From: Rhizobium aethiopicum
Lineage (GTDB): Bacteria; Pseudomonadota; Alphaproteobacteria; Rhizobiales; Rhizobiaceae
Length of the DNA stretch: 64,000 nt
Assembly: GCF_014197535.1 (NCBI RefSeq)
Contig: NZ_JACIFV010000006.1
Span: 186,001-250,000, forward strand
Direction: 5' to 3'
Numbering within the stretch: the stretch's first letter is position 1; every line of letters begins with the position of its first letter. Shown in pieces: positions 26,567 through 35,883 of this stretch. The notes under the pieces were generated by a model. It did no database searches and was not told where the DNA came from. It saw nothing but the letters and a program-made list of their open reading frames with translations. The translations under genes and the position numbers were made by a program.

Positions 26567-28081
26567 TTGTCGGTTTTGCAAGACGACGATATTCTCTTCA
26601 GCCACGTGAGTGAGAACCGGTCGGCCGCAGCCGTAACGGGTGCATTCTGGTCGGCGCTCAGTACGCTTGTTCCGACGGTCCTGACCTTCGCTGTTTTTGT
26701 GGTCACGTCCCGCGTTCTCCAGCCTCAGGACTTCGGTCTTGTCGCGCTGTCATTCAGCATCGTCTCGTTTGCAGCGAGTTTTGGGCCGACGGCCTTTGGC
26801 GAAGCGATCATTCAGAGAGCCGAGATCAGGCGCAGCCACCTCGACACGATATTCCTGCTTTCGCTCGGCTTTTCGTTCCTGGTCTACGCCGCCTTATGCC
26901 TGGCCGCTTCGTCGATCGCGGCCTATGTCGGACATAAGGAGGTCACCTATCTCATTTACATCATGGGATTGAAGGTATTCTTCGACTTCACGGCCGTCGT
27001 TCCGAATGCGATCGTGAACAGGAAAATGTCCTTCCATCTGGTGGCCGTCCGCACAGTCATCGCGACCGTCACGTCTGCTTGCCTTTGCCTGGTACTGGTT
27101 CTCGCCGGTTTCGGCCTGTGGGGTCTTGCCATTGCCCAGATCGCCGCCACAGCGGCATCGTGCGGCGCCGCTTTCTGGGGTGCGGGTTGGATTCCCGGCC
27201 TGAAGATCAAGAGAGCGAGCCTCAACGACCTGCTTCACTATGGTTTCTTCGCATCCGGCACCCGCTTTTTACAGACGATGAGCCTGGACAACTTGCTCAT
27301 CGGCGTGCTGTTGAGCCCATCGGCGCTCGGTATCTATAATTTTTCGAAGCGCCTGTTCGACATGATCAACAACGTCATCGCCGGCGGCTTGACGTCGGTG
27401 ACGCACGTGCTGCTGTCTTCACTGCGGGCCGACCCGAAGAAAGTCCGTGAAGCATTCCTGATGGCGACGTTTGGCTGTGCTCTGGTTTCCTACCCGGTCT
27501 TCATTGGGCTTGCGGCAGTTGCCGATGATGCGATCACGACGATTTTCGGGGCGCACTGGATCGAGGCGGTCTGGCCGGTTCGGTTCTACTGCGTTATTGG
27601 CTTGATGGCTGGGATCGGCTACGTGCAGGCATCCCTGATAAAAAGCCAGGGAGAGATGGATTGGTGGTTTTACTACCAGCTGGCACGAAACGTTCTTACG
27701 CTCCTGACCATCGCAGTTCTTTACCCCTATGGCGTAACGACAATCGTGTTTGCGATTATGATCGAAGTTCTGCTGTTCTGGCCGATCACCAGCTGGAAGG
27801 TTTCGCAGCATATAGAGCTGAGTGTGCCGGCGTATTTGGCGCAGTTCCTGCGGCCGACCACAGCCAGTGCAGCGATGGTGGCTGTCGTTTTGCTGCTGCA
27901 CCAACTGTTGCTTCATTGGTCGCCCTACGCACGTCTGGCGATCGAAGTCCTCGCAGGTGGCAGCGCTTACTGCAGCTTGATATTCGTCCTGTGCAGGGCT
28001 CGTTTGAATGTCTTGATCGGCAGCATCAGGCAGGCTCGGCAGCGCAAGGGCAACAGGGGTGCAGTGGCCACGCCTGTGTGA
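26567..28081 (+). CDS. Polysaccharide flippase (Wzx/MOP superfamily)
   Basis: The protein (504 aa) has about 12-14 membrane helices. The opening VTGAFWSALSTLVPTVLTFAVFVVTSRVLQPQDFGLVALSFSIV is typical of the lipopolysaccharide/EPS exporter branch of MOP flippases, which turn undecaprenyl-linked repeat units to the periplasm. The start is a TTG with GGAG seven bases upstream. It is in one operon with the pyruvyltransferase before it and probably the acyltransferase after it (88 bp). Confidence 0.92.
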   Translation: MSVLQDDDILFSHVSENRSAAAVTGAFWSALSTLVPTVLTFAVFVVTSRVLQPQDFGLVALSFSIVSFAASFGPTAFGEAIIQRAEIRRSHLDTIFLLSLGFSFLVYAALCLAASSIAAYVGHKEVTYLIYIMGLKVFFDFTAVVPNAIVNRKMSFHLVAVRTVIATVTSACLCLVLVLAGFGLWGLAIAQIAATAASCGAAFWGAGWIPGLKIKRASLNDLLHYGFFASGTRFLQTMSLDNLLIGVLLSPSALGIYNFSKRLFDMINNVIAGGLTSVTHVLLSSLRADPKKVREAFLMATFGCALVSYPVFIGLAAVADDAITTIFGAHWIEAVWPVRFYCVIGLMAGIGYVQASLIKSQGEMDWWFYYQLARNVLTLLTIAVLYPYGVTTIVFAIMIEVLLFWPITSWKVSQHIELSVPAYLAQFLRPTTASAAMVAVVLLLHQLLLHWSPYARLAIEVLAGGSAYCSLIFVLCRARLNVLIGSIRQARQRKGNRGAVATPV

Positions 28082-28169
28082 TTTCCTGGCCCAGCGCGGC
28101 GAATTGTTTCGCCGCCCGTCTCTCAACCCAAACGGCCTTCGGCCGCAAGCGCATGGGATAATCGATAAG

Positions 28170-29261
28170 ATGACCGATCTCGACCGCGATTATCCGTCAC
28201 ATCAGCTTCACCGGGCAGATGTTTCGACAAGCGGCCGCAGCCGCTACTATACGCTCGATGCCATGCGCGGCTTTGCCGCCATTTGTGTTGTCGCCACGCA
28301 TTTCCAGGAGAGATATGCGCCATCGGCCTATCTGGCAGTCGACTTTTTCTTCGTTCTCAGCGGGTTCATTATCGCCGACATTTACGGACGAAGGCTGTCG
28401 CGCGGCCTGCCGTTCCAGTCATTCATGAAGGCTCGTCTCAAACGCCTGTATCCGCTTTATCTGATCGGAATCTTGGTTGGCCTCGTGCAGATCATTCTGT
28501 TGACGAACTGGGGACTGCGCGCTCAAAGCGCGGTCGATCTGCTGATGTCGACGGCGACGAACATGTTCGTCCTGCCGAGCCCGATGTATTTCCTTCAAGC
28601 GCATCCGATGCAAGGGATGTTTCCGATCAACGGGCCGGCCTGGTCGATGTTCTGGGAATTGCTCGTCAATATCGTCTTCGCATTGTGGCTCTTCCGGCTC
28701 TCTGTCCGCGCCCTCTGCGCCGTTGCGCTCGTCTCGGCGGCATTCTTGGTTTTTGTCGGTCTGAAATACGGCATGTTGAATATCGGCTGGGAGTGGCCTT
28801 CAGCAGTGGGTGGACTGCCCCGGGTGATGTTCTCATTCACCGCAGGTGTCGTTATCAGTCGTCTGTTCAACGGCGTATCGGCGTGGAGGCGCGGCTGGGT
28901 CGCACTAGCGCCCTGCCTGCTTTTGCTGATCTGCATCGTAGCTCCGGTTCCGCTCGTGCTGCGGCCTTACTACGATCTGATCTTCGCGATCACCCTGGCG
29001 CCGCTCATCGTAACACTCGGCCTCTTGCTGGAGATGCCCGCCCAGGCAGAAGGGCTGGCGATGTGGATCGGATACATCTCCTATCCCTTGTACATCTTGC
29101 ACCGAGGCGTGATCGGCGTCTTCAAGCCATTTGCCGGTTCGATTGGTCTGAATGGCCCTGCCGGCTTCCTGGTGCTTCTGGGCGCAGTCGTCTGTTTCGC
29201 TTACATGACCGCTCGTCTCGTCGACAAAGCTACGGCTTTCCAGGCGCGTCGGGCCGCATAG
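28170..29261 (+). CDS. Acyltransferase-3 family membrane protein (EPS O-acyltransferase candidate)
   Basis: A 363-aa integral membrane protein with about ten helices. RYYTLDAMRGFAAICVVATHF places the family's catalytic His in the first helix, AVDFFFVLSGFIIADIYGRRL follows, and RLKRLYPLYLIG is the RxxR-type loop. GYISYPLYILHRGVIG closes the domain. It should add acetyl or succinyl groups to the polysaccharide exported by the preceding flippase. The start is the ATG at 28170; the frame is open upstream but overlaps the flippase without a ribosome site. Confidence 0.9.
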   Translation: MTDLDRDYPSHQLHRADVSTSGRSRYYTLDAMRGFAAICVVATHFQERYAPSAYLAVDFFFVLSGFIIADIYGRRLSRGLPFQSFMKARLKRLYPLYLIGILVGLVQIILLTNWGLRAQSAVDLLMSTATNMFVLPSPMYFLQAHPMQGMFPINGPAWSMFWELLVNIVFALWLFRLSVRALCAVALVSAAFLVFVGLKYGMLNIGWEWPSAVGGLPRVMFSFTAGVVISRLFNGVSAWRRGWVALAPCLLLLICIVAPVPLVLRPYYDLIFAITLAPLIVTLGLLLEMPAQAEGLAMWIGYISYPLYILHRGVIGVFKPFAGSIGLNGPAGFLVLLGAVVCFAYMTARLVDKATAFQARRAA

Positions 29262-29312
29262 TTCGATCACAGACAACCGCGAGTGATCTGGCATGCGCAG
29301 TTCCAGCTGCCG

Positions 29313-30071
29313 TCACCGTCGCAGCAGCGGCCGCAGTGCGGCCTGTGTTTCCTTCAACAGCTTGAGATAGCGCACCTTCATCTCGGCGGCCGGGACGAGG
29401 GCGGCCGGGGCGCCGATATTGATCGCCGCGATCGTTTCGCCGCGGTCGTTTTCGACAGGCACGGCGATCGAGCAGAGGCCGATTTCCAGCTCCTGATCGA
29501 TGATGGCGTAGCCTTCGGCGCGCACCCGGCGGAATTCTTCGATAAGGTCCTCCGGGTCGGTTTTGGTCTTTGCCGTGTTCTGTTTGAGCTCGCTCCTGGC
29601 CAGGACGGCGCGCGCCTCGCTCTCGGAAAGCGCCGCCAGCAGCACCCGGCCCATCGAGGCGCAATAGGCGGGCAGGCGGCTGCCAGGGGTGAGGTTGATC
29701 GACATCACCCGGCGCTGCGCGGCGCGGGCGATATAGACGATCTCGGTGCCGTCGAGCACCGAGGCCGAGGCGCTCTGGCCGGCCTTTTCCGAGAGAGTAT
29801 CGAGATGGGGCTGCAACAGCGCCGGCAGCGGTGTCGCCGCCAGATAGGCATGGCCGAGCCGCAGGATCTTCGGCGTCAGCGTGAAGAACTTGCCGTCGTA
29901 ATCGGCATAACCGAGCTCGGCGAGCGTCAGCAGTGAACGCCGCACCGTGGCGCGGTCGAGCCCGGTCAGCTTCGATGCCTCGGCGATCGACAGCCGCTGC
30001 CGCGTCTCGCCGAAGGCTTCGATGACTTTCAGGCCGCGGGCAAAGCCGCTGACGAAATCGGTTTCGCGCAT
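29313..30071 (-). CDS. pcaR: IclR-family regulator of the pca genes (PcaR/PcaU-like)
   Basis: A 252-aa IclR protein with an N-terminal wHTH (FARGLKVIEAFGETRQRLSIAEASKLTGLDRATVRRSLLTLAELGY) and an effector domain with GSRLPAYCASMGRVLLAALSE and EIGLCSIAVPVENDRGETIAAINIG. These match the PcaR/PobR subgroup that responds to beta-ketoadipate or related acids. It is divergent from pcaI, and a palindrome resembling known PcaR/PcaU sites lies between them. Activator action on pcaIJF is expected from family knowledge. Confidence 0.88.
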   Translation of the reverse strand: MRETDFVSGFARGLKVIEAFGETRQRLSIAEASKLTGLDRATVRRSLLTLAELGYADYDGKFFTLTPKILRLGHAYLAATPLPALLQPHLDTLSEKAGQSASASVLDGTEIVYIARAAQRRVMSINLTPGSRLPAYCASMGRVLLAALSESEARAVLARSELKQNTAKTKTDPEDLIEEFRRVRAEGYAIIDQELEIGLCSIAVPVENDRGETIAAINIGAPAALVPAAEMKVRYLKLLKETQAALRPLLRR

Positions 30072-30101
30072 GAATTCGCTTCTCCTTCAATACGCGACTT
30101 T

Positions 30102-30116
30102 GTGCGATATACGAAC
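30102..30116. promoter_or_regulatory. PcaR-type operator in the pcaR-pcaI divergent region
   Basis: GTGCGATATACGAAC, read on the other strand GTTCGTATATCGCAC, is close to the GTTCGATAATCGCAC sequence known for IclR-type Pca regulators. A further ACGCACAAAA half-site lies about 15 bp to the right. Position between divergent pcaR and pcaI supports a shared control site. Confidence 0.6.
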
Positions 30117-30203
30117 AAAAGTCAAATAACGCACAAAATATCTTGCCGCTGCTCCTGCTGCGTTTTATTTCTGATGACAAGAACGGGCTGAGGAGAGATC
30201 CCC

Positions 30204-30911
30204 ATGGACAAGATAATCGCGAGCACGGCAGAAGCCGTCTCCGAGATCGGCGACGGCGCCACCGTCATGATCGGCGGTTTCGGCGGCTCCGGCGCGCCGA
30301 TCGAGCTGATTCATGCTTTGATCGACAAGGGCCCGAAAAACTTGACTGTGATCAACAACAATGCCGGCAACGGCCGCATCGGCATCGCCGCAATGATTGA
30401 CGCCGGCCTGGTCCGAAAAATGATCTGCTCGTTCCCGCGCTCCTCCGATCCGCGCGCCTTCACCGACAAATACCTGGCCGGCGAGATCGAACTCGAGCTG
30501 GTGCCGCAGGGGACGCTCGCCGAGCGCATCCGCGCCGGCGGCGCAGGCATTCCGGCCTTCTACACCCCGACCGGCTACGGCACCGAACTGGCCGAGGGCA
30601 AAGTCATCGCCGAATTCGACGGCCGCCATTATGTGCAGGAGCGCTGGCTGAAAGCCGATTTTGCCATCGTCAAGGCTGCGGTCGGCGATATCAGCGGCAA
30701 CCTCACCTACAACAAGGCCGGCCGCAATTTTAATCCGCTGATGTGCATGGCGGCGGCGAGCACGATTGCCCAGGTCTCTTCGATCGTGCCGGCCGGCGGC
30801 ATCGATCCCGAACATGTGGTCACTCCGGGCATCTTCGTCGACCGTCTCGTCGCCGTCCCCCATCCGCAGCAGGAAGAAGAGCTCATCCGAGCCGGAGTGG
30901 CCTACGTATGA
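30204..30911 (+). CDS. pcaI: 3-oxoadipate CoA-transferase subunit A
   Basis: The protein (235 aa) with PcaJ transfers CoA from succinyl-CoA to 3-oxoadipate in the beta-ketoadipate pathway for protocatechuate and catechol. The alpha-subunit pattern is seen in VMIGGFGGSGAPIELIHALIDKGPKNLTVINNNAG and GTLAERIRAGGAGIPAFYTPTGYGTELAEGK. GGAGGAGTGG... leads are absent, but AGGAGAG sits before the ATG. Its stop overlaps the pcaJ start as ATGA. Confidence 0.96.
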   Translation: MDKIIASTAEAVSEIGDGATVMIGGFGGSGAPIELIHALIDKGPKNLTVINNNAGNGRIGIAAMIDAGLVRKMICSFPRSSDPRAFTDKYLAGEIELELVPQGTLAERIRAGGAGIPAFYTPTGYGTELAEGKVIAEFDGRHYVQERWLKADFAIVKAAVGDISGNLTYNKAGRNFNPLMCMAAASTIAQVSSIVPAGGIDPEHVVTPGIFVDRLVAVPHPQQEEELIRAGVAYV

Positions 30912-31597
30912 CCCTCGATATCAGGGACGACATCAAGCTTTCCAATGCGCAGATCGCCTGGCGCGCCGCACAGGACATTGCCGACGGCGCCTATGTCAAT
31001 CTCGGCATCGGCTTTCCCGAAATGGTCGCCCGCTATCAGCCGCCCGGCCGCCAGGCGATCTTCCACACCGAAAACGGCATCCTCAATTTTGGCGAGCCGC
31101 CAGCCGAAGGCGAAGAGGACTGGGATCTGATCAACGCCGGCAAGAAGGCCGTGACGCTGAAGCCGGGGGCGGCCTTCTTCCACCATGCCGACAGCTTCGC
31201 CATGGTGCGCGGCGGCCATCTCGACGTGGCGATCCTCGGCGCCTATCAGGTCGCCGAGAACGGCGATCTCGCCAATTGGCGGGTCGGCAGCAAGGGCGTG
31301 CCGGCGGTCGGCGGCGCCATGGACCTGGTGCACGGCGCCAAGCAGGTCTGCGTCATCACCGAACACGTCACCAAGACGGGCGAACCGAAGCTGGTGGAGA
31401 GATGCACCTTCCCGCTGACCGGCGTCGCCTGCATCACCCGCGTCTATACCAGCCACGCCGTCATCGACATCGTCGAGGGGCGCTTCGTCCTGCGCGAGAA
31501 GCTCGCCGCCATGTCGCTTGAGGAGCTGCAGGCGATGACCGGGGCGCGACTGCTCGTCGAGGGGCTGGTGGCCGATCTCCTTGTCCCGAAACTCTGA
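30908..31597 (+). CDS. pcaJ: 3-oxoadipate CoA-transferase subunit B
   Basis: A 229-aa beta subunit. The catalytic Glu that forms the acyl-CoA thioester is Glu55 in FHTENGILNFG. NLGIGFPEMVARY and VVGGAMDLVHGAKQVCVITEH-like stretches fit the family. The start at 30908 is set by the four-base overlap with pcaI; a longer frame upstream runs antisense-like through pcaI and is not used. PcaF follows after 10 bp. Confidence 0.96.
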   Translation: MTLDIRDDIKLSNAQIAWRAAQDIADGAYVNLGIGFPEMVARYQPPGRQAIFHTENGILNFGEPPAEGEEDWDLINAGKKAVTLKPGAAFFHHADSFAMVRGGHLDVAILGAYQVAENGDLANWRVGSKGVPAVGGAMDLVHGAKQVCVITEHVTKTGEPKLVERCTFPLTGVACITRVYTSHAVIDIVEGRFVLREKLAAMSLEELQAMTGARLLVEGLVADLLVPKL

Positions 31598-31607
31598 AGG
31601 AAACGCC

Positions 31608-32813
31608 ATGACCGAAGCCTTCATCTGCGACTATATCCGGACGCCGATCGGCCGCTTCGCCGGCGCACTGTCCCAAGTGCGCGCCGATGATCTCGGCGCC
31701 ATTCCGCTGAAGGTGCTGATCGCGCGCAACGGCGGCGTCGACTGGGAAGACGTCGACGATGTGATCTTCGGCTGCGCCAACCAGGCGGGCGAGGACAACC
31801 GCAACGTCGCGCGCATGTCCGCCCTTCTGGCCGGCCTGCCGATCGGTGTCCCGGGGACGACGATCAACCGGCTCTGCGGCTCCGGCATGGATGCGGTGAT
31901 GACGGCGGCGCGCGCCATCCGCGCCGGCGAGGCGGAACTGATGATCGCGGGCGGGGTCGAGAGCATGTCGCGCGCGCCCTTCGTCATGCCGAAGGCCGAG
32001 ACGGCCTTTTCGCGGGCGGCCGAAATCCACGACACCACGATCGGCTGGCGCTTCGTCAACCCGCTGATGAAGAAGCAATACGGCGTCGATTCCATGCCGG
32101 AGACCGGCGAGAACGTCGCCGCGGATTATCATGTCAGCCGCGCTGACCAGGATGCCTTTGCGCTGCGCAGTCAGGCGAAGGCGGCGGCAGCTCAAGCGAG
32201 CGGACGGCTGGCGAAGGAGATCGTCCCTGTCACCATTCCCCAGCGCAAGGGTGAGCCCATCGTCGTCCACATGGACGAGCATCCGCGCGCGACCACGATC
32301 GAGGCGCTGGCGAAACTTGGCACCCCTTTCAAAAAGGAAGGCGGCACGGTGACGGCGGGCAATGCTTCCGGCGTCAATGACGGGGCGGCGGCGCTGATCG
32401 TCGCTTCGGAAGCGGCAGCGCGGAAATATGGGTTGACCCCGATCGCCCGCATCCGCGGCGGCGCGGCCGCCGCGGTTCCGCCGAGGGTGATGGGCATCGG
32501 GCCGATTCCGGCTTCCCGCAAGCTGATGGCGCGGCTCGGCATGACTCAAGAACAGTTCGACGTCATCGAACTCAACGAGGCCTTTGCCAGCCAAGGACTG
32601 GCGGTGCTGCGGGAACTCGGCATTGCCGATGACGACCATCGGGTGAACCGCAATGGCGGCGCGATCGCGCTCGGTCATCCCCTGGGCATGTCGGGCGCCC
32701 GCATCACCGGCACGGCGGCGCTGGAACTTGCCGAAACGGGCGGCCGTTATTCGCTGTCGACCATGTGCATCGGTGTCGGGCAGGGGATCGCCATCGCCCT
32801 CGAAAGGGTCTGA
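31608..32813 (+). CDS. pcaF: 3-oxoadipyl-CoA thiolase
   Basis: The protein (401 aa) cleaves 3-oxoadipyl-CoA with CoA to acetyl-CoA and succinyl-CoA, the last step of the pathway. Thiolase active-site residues are Cys90 (NRLCGSGMDAV), His357 (LGHPLGMSGAR) and Cys387 (TMCIGVGQG). The ATG at 31608 follows GAAGGAAACGCC; an in-frame earlier start would overlap pcaJ. It completes pcaIJF; pcaDCHGB are not in this window. Confidence 0.97.
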   Translation: MTEAFICDYIRTPIGRFAGALSQVRADDLGAIPLKVLIARNGGVDWEDVDDVIFGCANQAGEDNRNVARMSALLAGLPIGVPGTTINRLCGSGMDAVMTAARAIRAGEAELMIAGGVESMSRAPFVMPKAETAFSRAAEIHDTTIGWRFVNPLMKKQYGVDSMPETGENVAADYHVSRADQDAFALRSQAKAAAAQASGRLAKEIVPVTIPQRKGEPIVVHMDEHPRATTIEALAKLGTPFKKEGGTVTAGNASGVNDGAAALIVASEAAARKYGLTPIARIRGGAAAAVPPRVMGIGPIPASRKLMARLGMTQEQFDVIELNEAFASQGLAVLRELGIADDDHRVNRNGGAIALGHPLGMSGARITGTAALELAETGGRYSLSTMCIGVGQGIAIALERV

Positions 32814-32861
32814 CAGGGCTCGGCCCGTTGCCTCCGGTGCCGGGCTTCGATAAAAACGGCC

Positions 32862-33344
32862 ATGCTGATCCGAGCCGCAAACAATGACGACCGAAGCGCC
32901 ATCTGGAGGATCATCGGCCCGACGATCCGTGCCGGCGAAACCTATGCGCTCGACCGCGATCTCTCCGAAGCCGATGCGCTTGCCTACTGGATGGGAGCGG
33001 ACCGCGAGACCTTCGTCGCCGAAGAGGATGGGGTCATCCTCGGCACCTATTACATCAAGGCCAATCAGGCCGGCGGCGGGCGGCATGTCTGCAATTGCGG
33101 CTACATGACCGATCCCGCCGCGGCCGGCCGCGGCGTCGCTCGCCTTATGCATGAACATTCGCTGCAGCATGCCCGCGCCAGCGGCTTTCGCGCCATGCAG
33201 TTCAATTTCGTCATCAGCAGCAATCAGCGCGCCGTCGCGCTGTGGCAATCCCTCGGCTTCGAAATCGTCGGTCGGCTGCCGGGCGTTTTCCTCCATCCCA
33301 GCGAGGGTTATGTCGACGCATTGGTGATGTTTCGCACTCTGTAG
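32862..33344 (+). CDS. GNAT family N-acetyltransferase
   Basis: A 160-aa GNAT domain. The acetyl-CoA loop reads YMTDPAAAGRGVARLMHEHSLQHA (about 81-104), with the Q/RxxGxG/A variant AGRGVA, then FNFVISSNQRAVALWQSLGFEIVG, the C-terminal NxxAxxLYxxxGF motif. The substrate is unknown; the family acetylates amines of small molecules or proteins. It lies 48 bp after pcaF in the same direction and may be co-transcribed without sharing the pathway. Confidence 0.9.
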   Translation: MLIRAANNDDRSAIWRIIGPTIRAGETYALDRDLSEADALAYWMGADRETFVAEEDGVILGTYYIKANQAGGGRHVCNCGYMTDPAAAGRGVARLMHEHSLQHARASGFRAMQFNFVISSNQRAVALWQSLGFEIVGRLPGVFLHPSEGYVDALVMFRTL

Positions 33345-33459
33345 ACAGCCCGGCGAAAAAAGATGGGAGGGCGCTGTCGAAATCGCGGCGGCTCAAACGT
33401 CTTAAGATTGCGGGGCGCAGGCGTCGCGATCACTCTGTCGGCATGGAGGTTTTGAAGCC

Positions 33460-34674
33460 ATGGGTGTTTCCTATCGTTGGGTCATCGTCGCCGTCGGCGC
33501 GTTGATGTCGTGCGTTGCCATCGGCGCAATGTTCTCGTTGGCGATTTTCCAGGAGCCGATCGCCACCGCCACCGGCTGGTCGCATGTCGGGATCGCCAGC
33601 GCCATGACGCTGAATTTCCTCGTCATGGGTCTCGGCGGTTTCCTCTGGGGCGCGGCAAGCGACCGTTTTGGGCCACGCATCGTCGTGCTGGTCGGCTCCG
33701 TGCTGCTCGGCCTGGCGCTGGTGCTCGCCAGCCGCGCCGCAACGCTCATCGAATTCCAGCTGACCTACGGCATCCTGGTCGGACTGGCCGCCAGCGCTTT
33801 CTTCGCGCCGATGATCGCGGCGACCACCGCTTGGTTCGACGTGAACCGCGGTCTTGCCGTGTCGCTCGTCTCCGCCGGCATGGGGGTGGCGCCGATGACC
33901 ATTTCGCCTTTCGCGCGCTGGCTGATCTCGGCCTATGAATGGCGCCCCGCTATGCTGATCATCGGCATCGCCACCTGGGTGCTGCTGGTGCCGGCCGCCC
34001 TGCTGGTCAGGCGCCCGCCTGTCGAGAGCGTCGATGCCGGCACCGAGTTTGCCGCGGCAGGCGCCCGGCCACAGCTGTCGAAAGTCTTCCGGTCACCGCA
34101 ATTCATCGTGCTCGGCCTCACCTTCTTTGCCTGCTGTGCGGCGCATTCCGGCCCGATTTTCCACATGGTGAACTATGCGACGATCTGCGGCGTCGCACCG
34201 ATGGCGGCCGTCAGCATCTACAGCGTCGAAGGCCTGGCGGGCCTCGGCGGCCGGCTGCTCTATGGCAGCCTCGCCGACAGGCTCGGCGTGAAGCCGGTCC
34301 TCGTTGCCGGCCTCCTGGTGCAGGCGGCGGCGCTCGCGACCTATCTCCTGGTCAGCGAGCTGACGGAGTTCTATGCGCTCGCCATCGTCTTCGGCAGTGC
34401 CTATGGCGGCGTGATGCCGCTCTATGCGGTGCTGGCGCGTGAATATTTCGGCCAGCGCATCATCGGCACCGTGCTGGGCGCGGCGACGATGCTCTCCAGC
34501 CTCGGCATGGCCTTCGGGCCGCTGATCGGCGGCTGGATCTTCGACACGTTCGCCAATTATTCCTGGCTGTTCATCGGCTCGGCCATGGTCGGTCTCGGGG
34601 CGGCGGCAATCGCGCTGGCGTTTCCACCGCTTGTCCGGCGGGAGCAGGAGGCGGTTTTGGGTGTGTCTTCTTGA
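33460..34674 (+). CDS. MFS transporter (monocarboxylate/OFA-like)
   Basis: A 404-aa carrier with 12 predicted helices in two six-helix halves. GAASDRFGPRIVVLVG is the loop 2-3 MFS motif, repeated as YGSLADRLGVKPVLVAG in the second half. The helix content and RWVIVAVGALM opening resemble oxalate/formate or monocarboxylate porters. Its place after pcaIJF suggests uptake of an organic or aromatic acid, which is inference from position only. The 3' end runs into a large inverted repeat. Confidence 0.9.
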   Translation: MGVSYRWVIVAVGALMSCVAIGAMFSLAIFQEPIATATGWSHVGIASAMTLNFLVMGLGGFLWGAASDRFGPRIVVLVGSVLLGLALVLASRAATLIEFQLTYGILVGLAASAFFAPMIAATTAWFDVNRGLAVSLVSAGMGVAPMTISPFARWLISAYEWRPAMLIIGIATWVLLVPAALLVRRPPVESVDAGTEFAAAGARPQLSKVFRSPQFIVLGLTFFACCAAHSGPIFHMVNYATICGVAPMAAVSIYSVEGLAGLGGRLLYGSLADRLGVKPVLVAGLLVQAAALATYLLVSELTEFYALAIVFGSAYGGVMPLYAVLAREYFGQRIIGTVLGAATMLSSLGMAFGPLIGGWIFDTFANYSWLFIGSAMVGLGAAAIALAFPPLVRREQEAVLGVSS

Positions 34675-34680
34675 CAAAGA

Positions 34681-34840
34681 AAGACCCCTCCCCAACCCCT
34701 CCCCACAAGGGGGAGGGGCTTGGATGCCGCGCTGACGTTATCCGTTTCACCGTCTCATCCGCAGAAGCGTTGATGTTTGTCGTGGGACGGTGCCGCGCAT
34801 AGCCCCTCCCCCTTGTGGGGAGGGGTTGGGGAGGGGTCTT
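34681..34840. repeat. Perfect 40-bp inverted repeat (REP/BIME-like element)
   Basis: Arms 34681-34720 and 34801-34840 are exact reverse complements, built from CCCCTCCCC-type blocks around CCACAAGGGG, with an 80-nt spacer. It fills the gap between the MFS and SDR genes. The arms would make a very strong RNA hairpin and may end or protect the upstream transcript. It looks like a dispersed rhizobial palindromic element; copies elsewhere cannot be checked here. Confidence 0.85.
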
Positions 34841-34985
34841 GAATGGGCCGGACCAGCCAGCCGTGGCATCCCTCACTCATGCAGTTCTCGCCTTTTCGTG
34901 CATTGCCTTCCGCCGATTTCGCCTGATAGACTTCCCCCGTCTGTTTCATCACCTATGTCCTTGTTTTTCGGGAGGCTTCTTGGCC

Positions 34986-35780
34986 ATGACAGAACTTGCT
35001 CAATTGCTCGCATCCATCAAACTGCCGGATCTCGCCGGCAAGGCTGTGCTGATCACCGGTGCCTCGACCGGTATCGGCGCGGCGCTCGCCCGCGCCTTTG
35101 CCGCCCAGGGTGCCAAGGTCGGGGTGCATTATAATGCCAGCCGCGAACCGGCCGAGCGGCTCGCCGATGAGATCCGCGCTGCCGGCGGCACCGTGCATCT
35201 GATCCAGGGCGACGTGTCGAGGGAAGGGGAGACCGAGCGTGTCGTCGAGGAGACGGCGAAGACCTTCGGCCATCTCGACGGGCTGATCAACAATGCCGGC
35301 GGCATGCTGGGGCGCAAGCCGACCTCCGAATATACCGACGCCCATTATGCCGCGGTGATGGACCTCAACGCCCGCTCGGTGCTGGCGGCGACGCGTGCGG
35401 CCCATCCCTGGCTGAAGAAGCAGGGCGGCTTCATCATCAACACCACCTCGATCGCCGCCCGCAACGGCGGCGGCAACGGCGCGGTCCTCTACGCCGCCTC
35501 CAAGGGCTTCGTCTCGACCATCACGCGCGGGCACGCCAAGGAGTTCGTCGCCGACAGGATCCGCGTCAACGCGGTGGCGCCGGGTGTGATCGCCACGCCC
35601 TTCCACGAGCGTTATACCAATGACGAGCAGATGGAGCTGCAGCGCAAATCGATCCCGATGGGCTTCGTCGGCACATCGGAGAATTGCGTCGGGGCCTATC
35701 TCTTCCTCGCCTCGCCGACGCTCTCGGGCTACATCACCGGTCAGATCATTGAGGTCAACGGCGGCCAACTGATGCCGTAA
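34986..35780 (+). CDS. Short-chain dehydrogenase/reductase
   Basis: A 264-aa classical SDR. The NAD(P)-binding TGASTGIG is at about 24-31, NNAGG near 102, and the catalytic set is Ser (NTTSIAARN), Tyr and Lys in LYAASKGF. SxxxxY spacing and the final GYITGQIIEVNGGQLMP are standard. Substrate is unknown; FabG-like reductases share the sequence. The ATG at 34986 follows GGGAGGCTTCTTGG. An open frame to 34815 passes through the repeat and is not used. Confidence 0.93.
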   Translation: MTELAQLLASIKLPDLAGKAVLITGASTGIGAALARAFAAQGAKVGVHYNASREPAERLADEIRAAGGTVHLIQGDVSREGETERVVEETAKTFGHLDGLINNAGGMLGRKPTSEYTDAHYAAVMDLNARSVLAATRAAHPWLKKQGGFIINTTSIAARNGGGNGAVLYAASKGFVSTITRGHAKEFVADRIRVNAVAPGVIATPFHERYTNDEQMELQRKSIPMGFVGTSENCVGAYLFLASPTLSGYITGQIIEVNGGQLMP

Positions 35781-35883
35781 ACGCTTCGATCGGCAAACGA
35801 CAGCGTCCGCTTTCCCCCGGGGCGACGGAACTTTCGAACCACCTTCACGTTTCCCGCTTGGTCTTTTCATCAAGCGGGGCGCC

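Noticed and set aside
31461-33296. Minus-strand open frame of 611 codons over pcaF and the GNAT gene
   Set aside because: It spans two real genes on the other strand and has shadow-type Arg/Asp/His composition.
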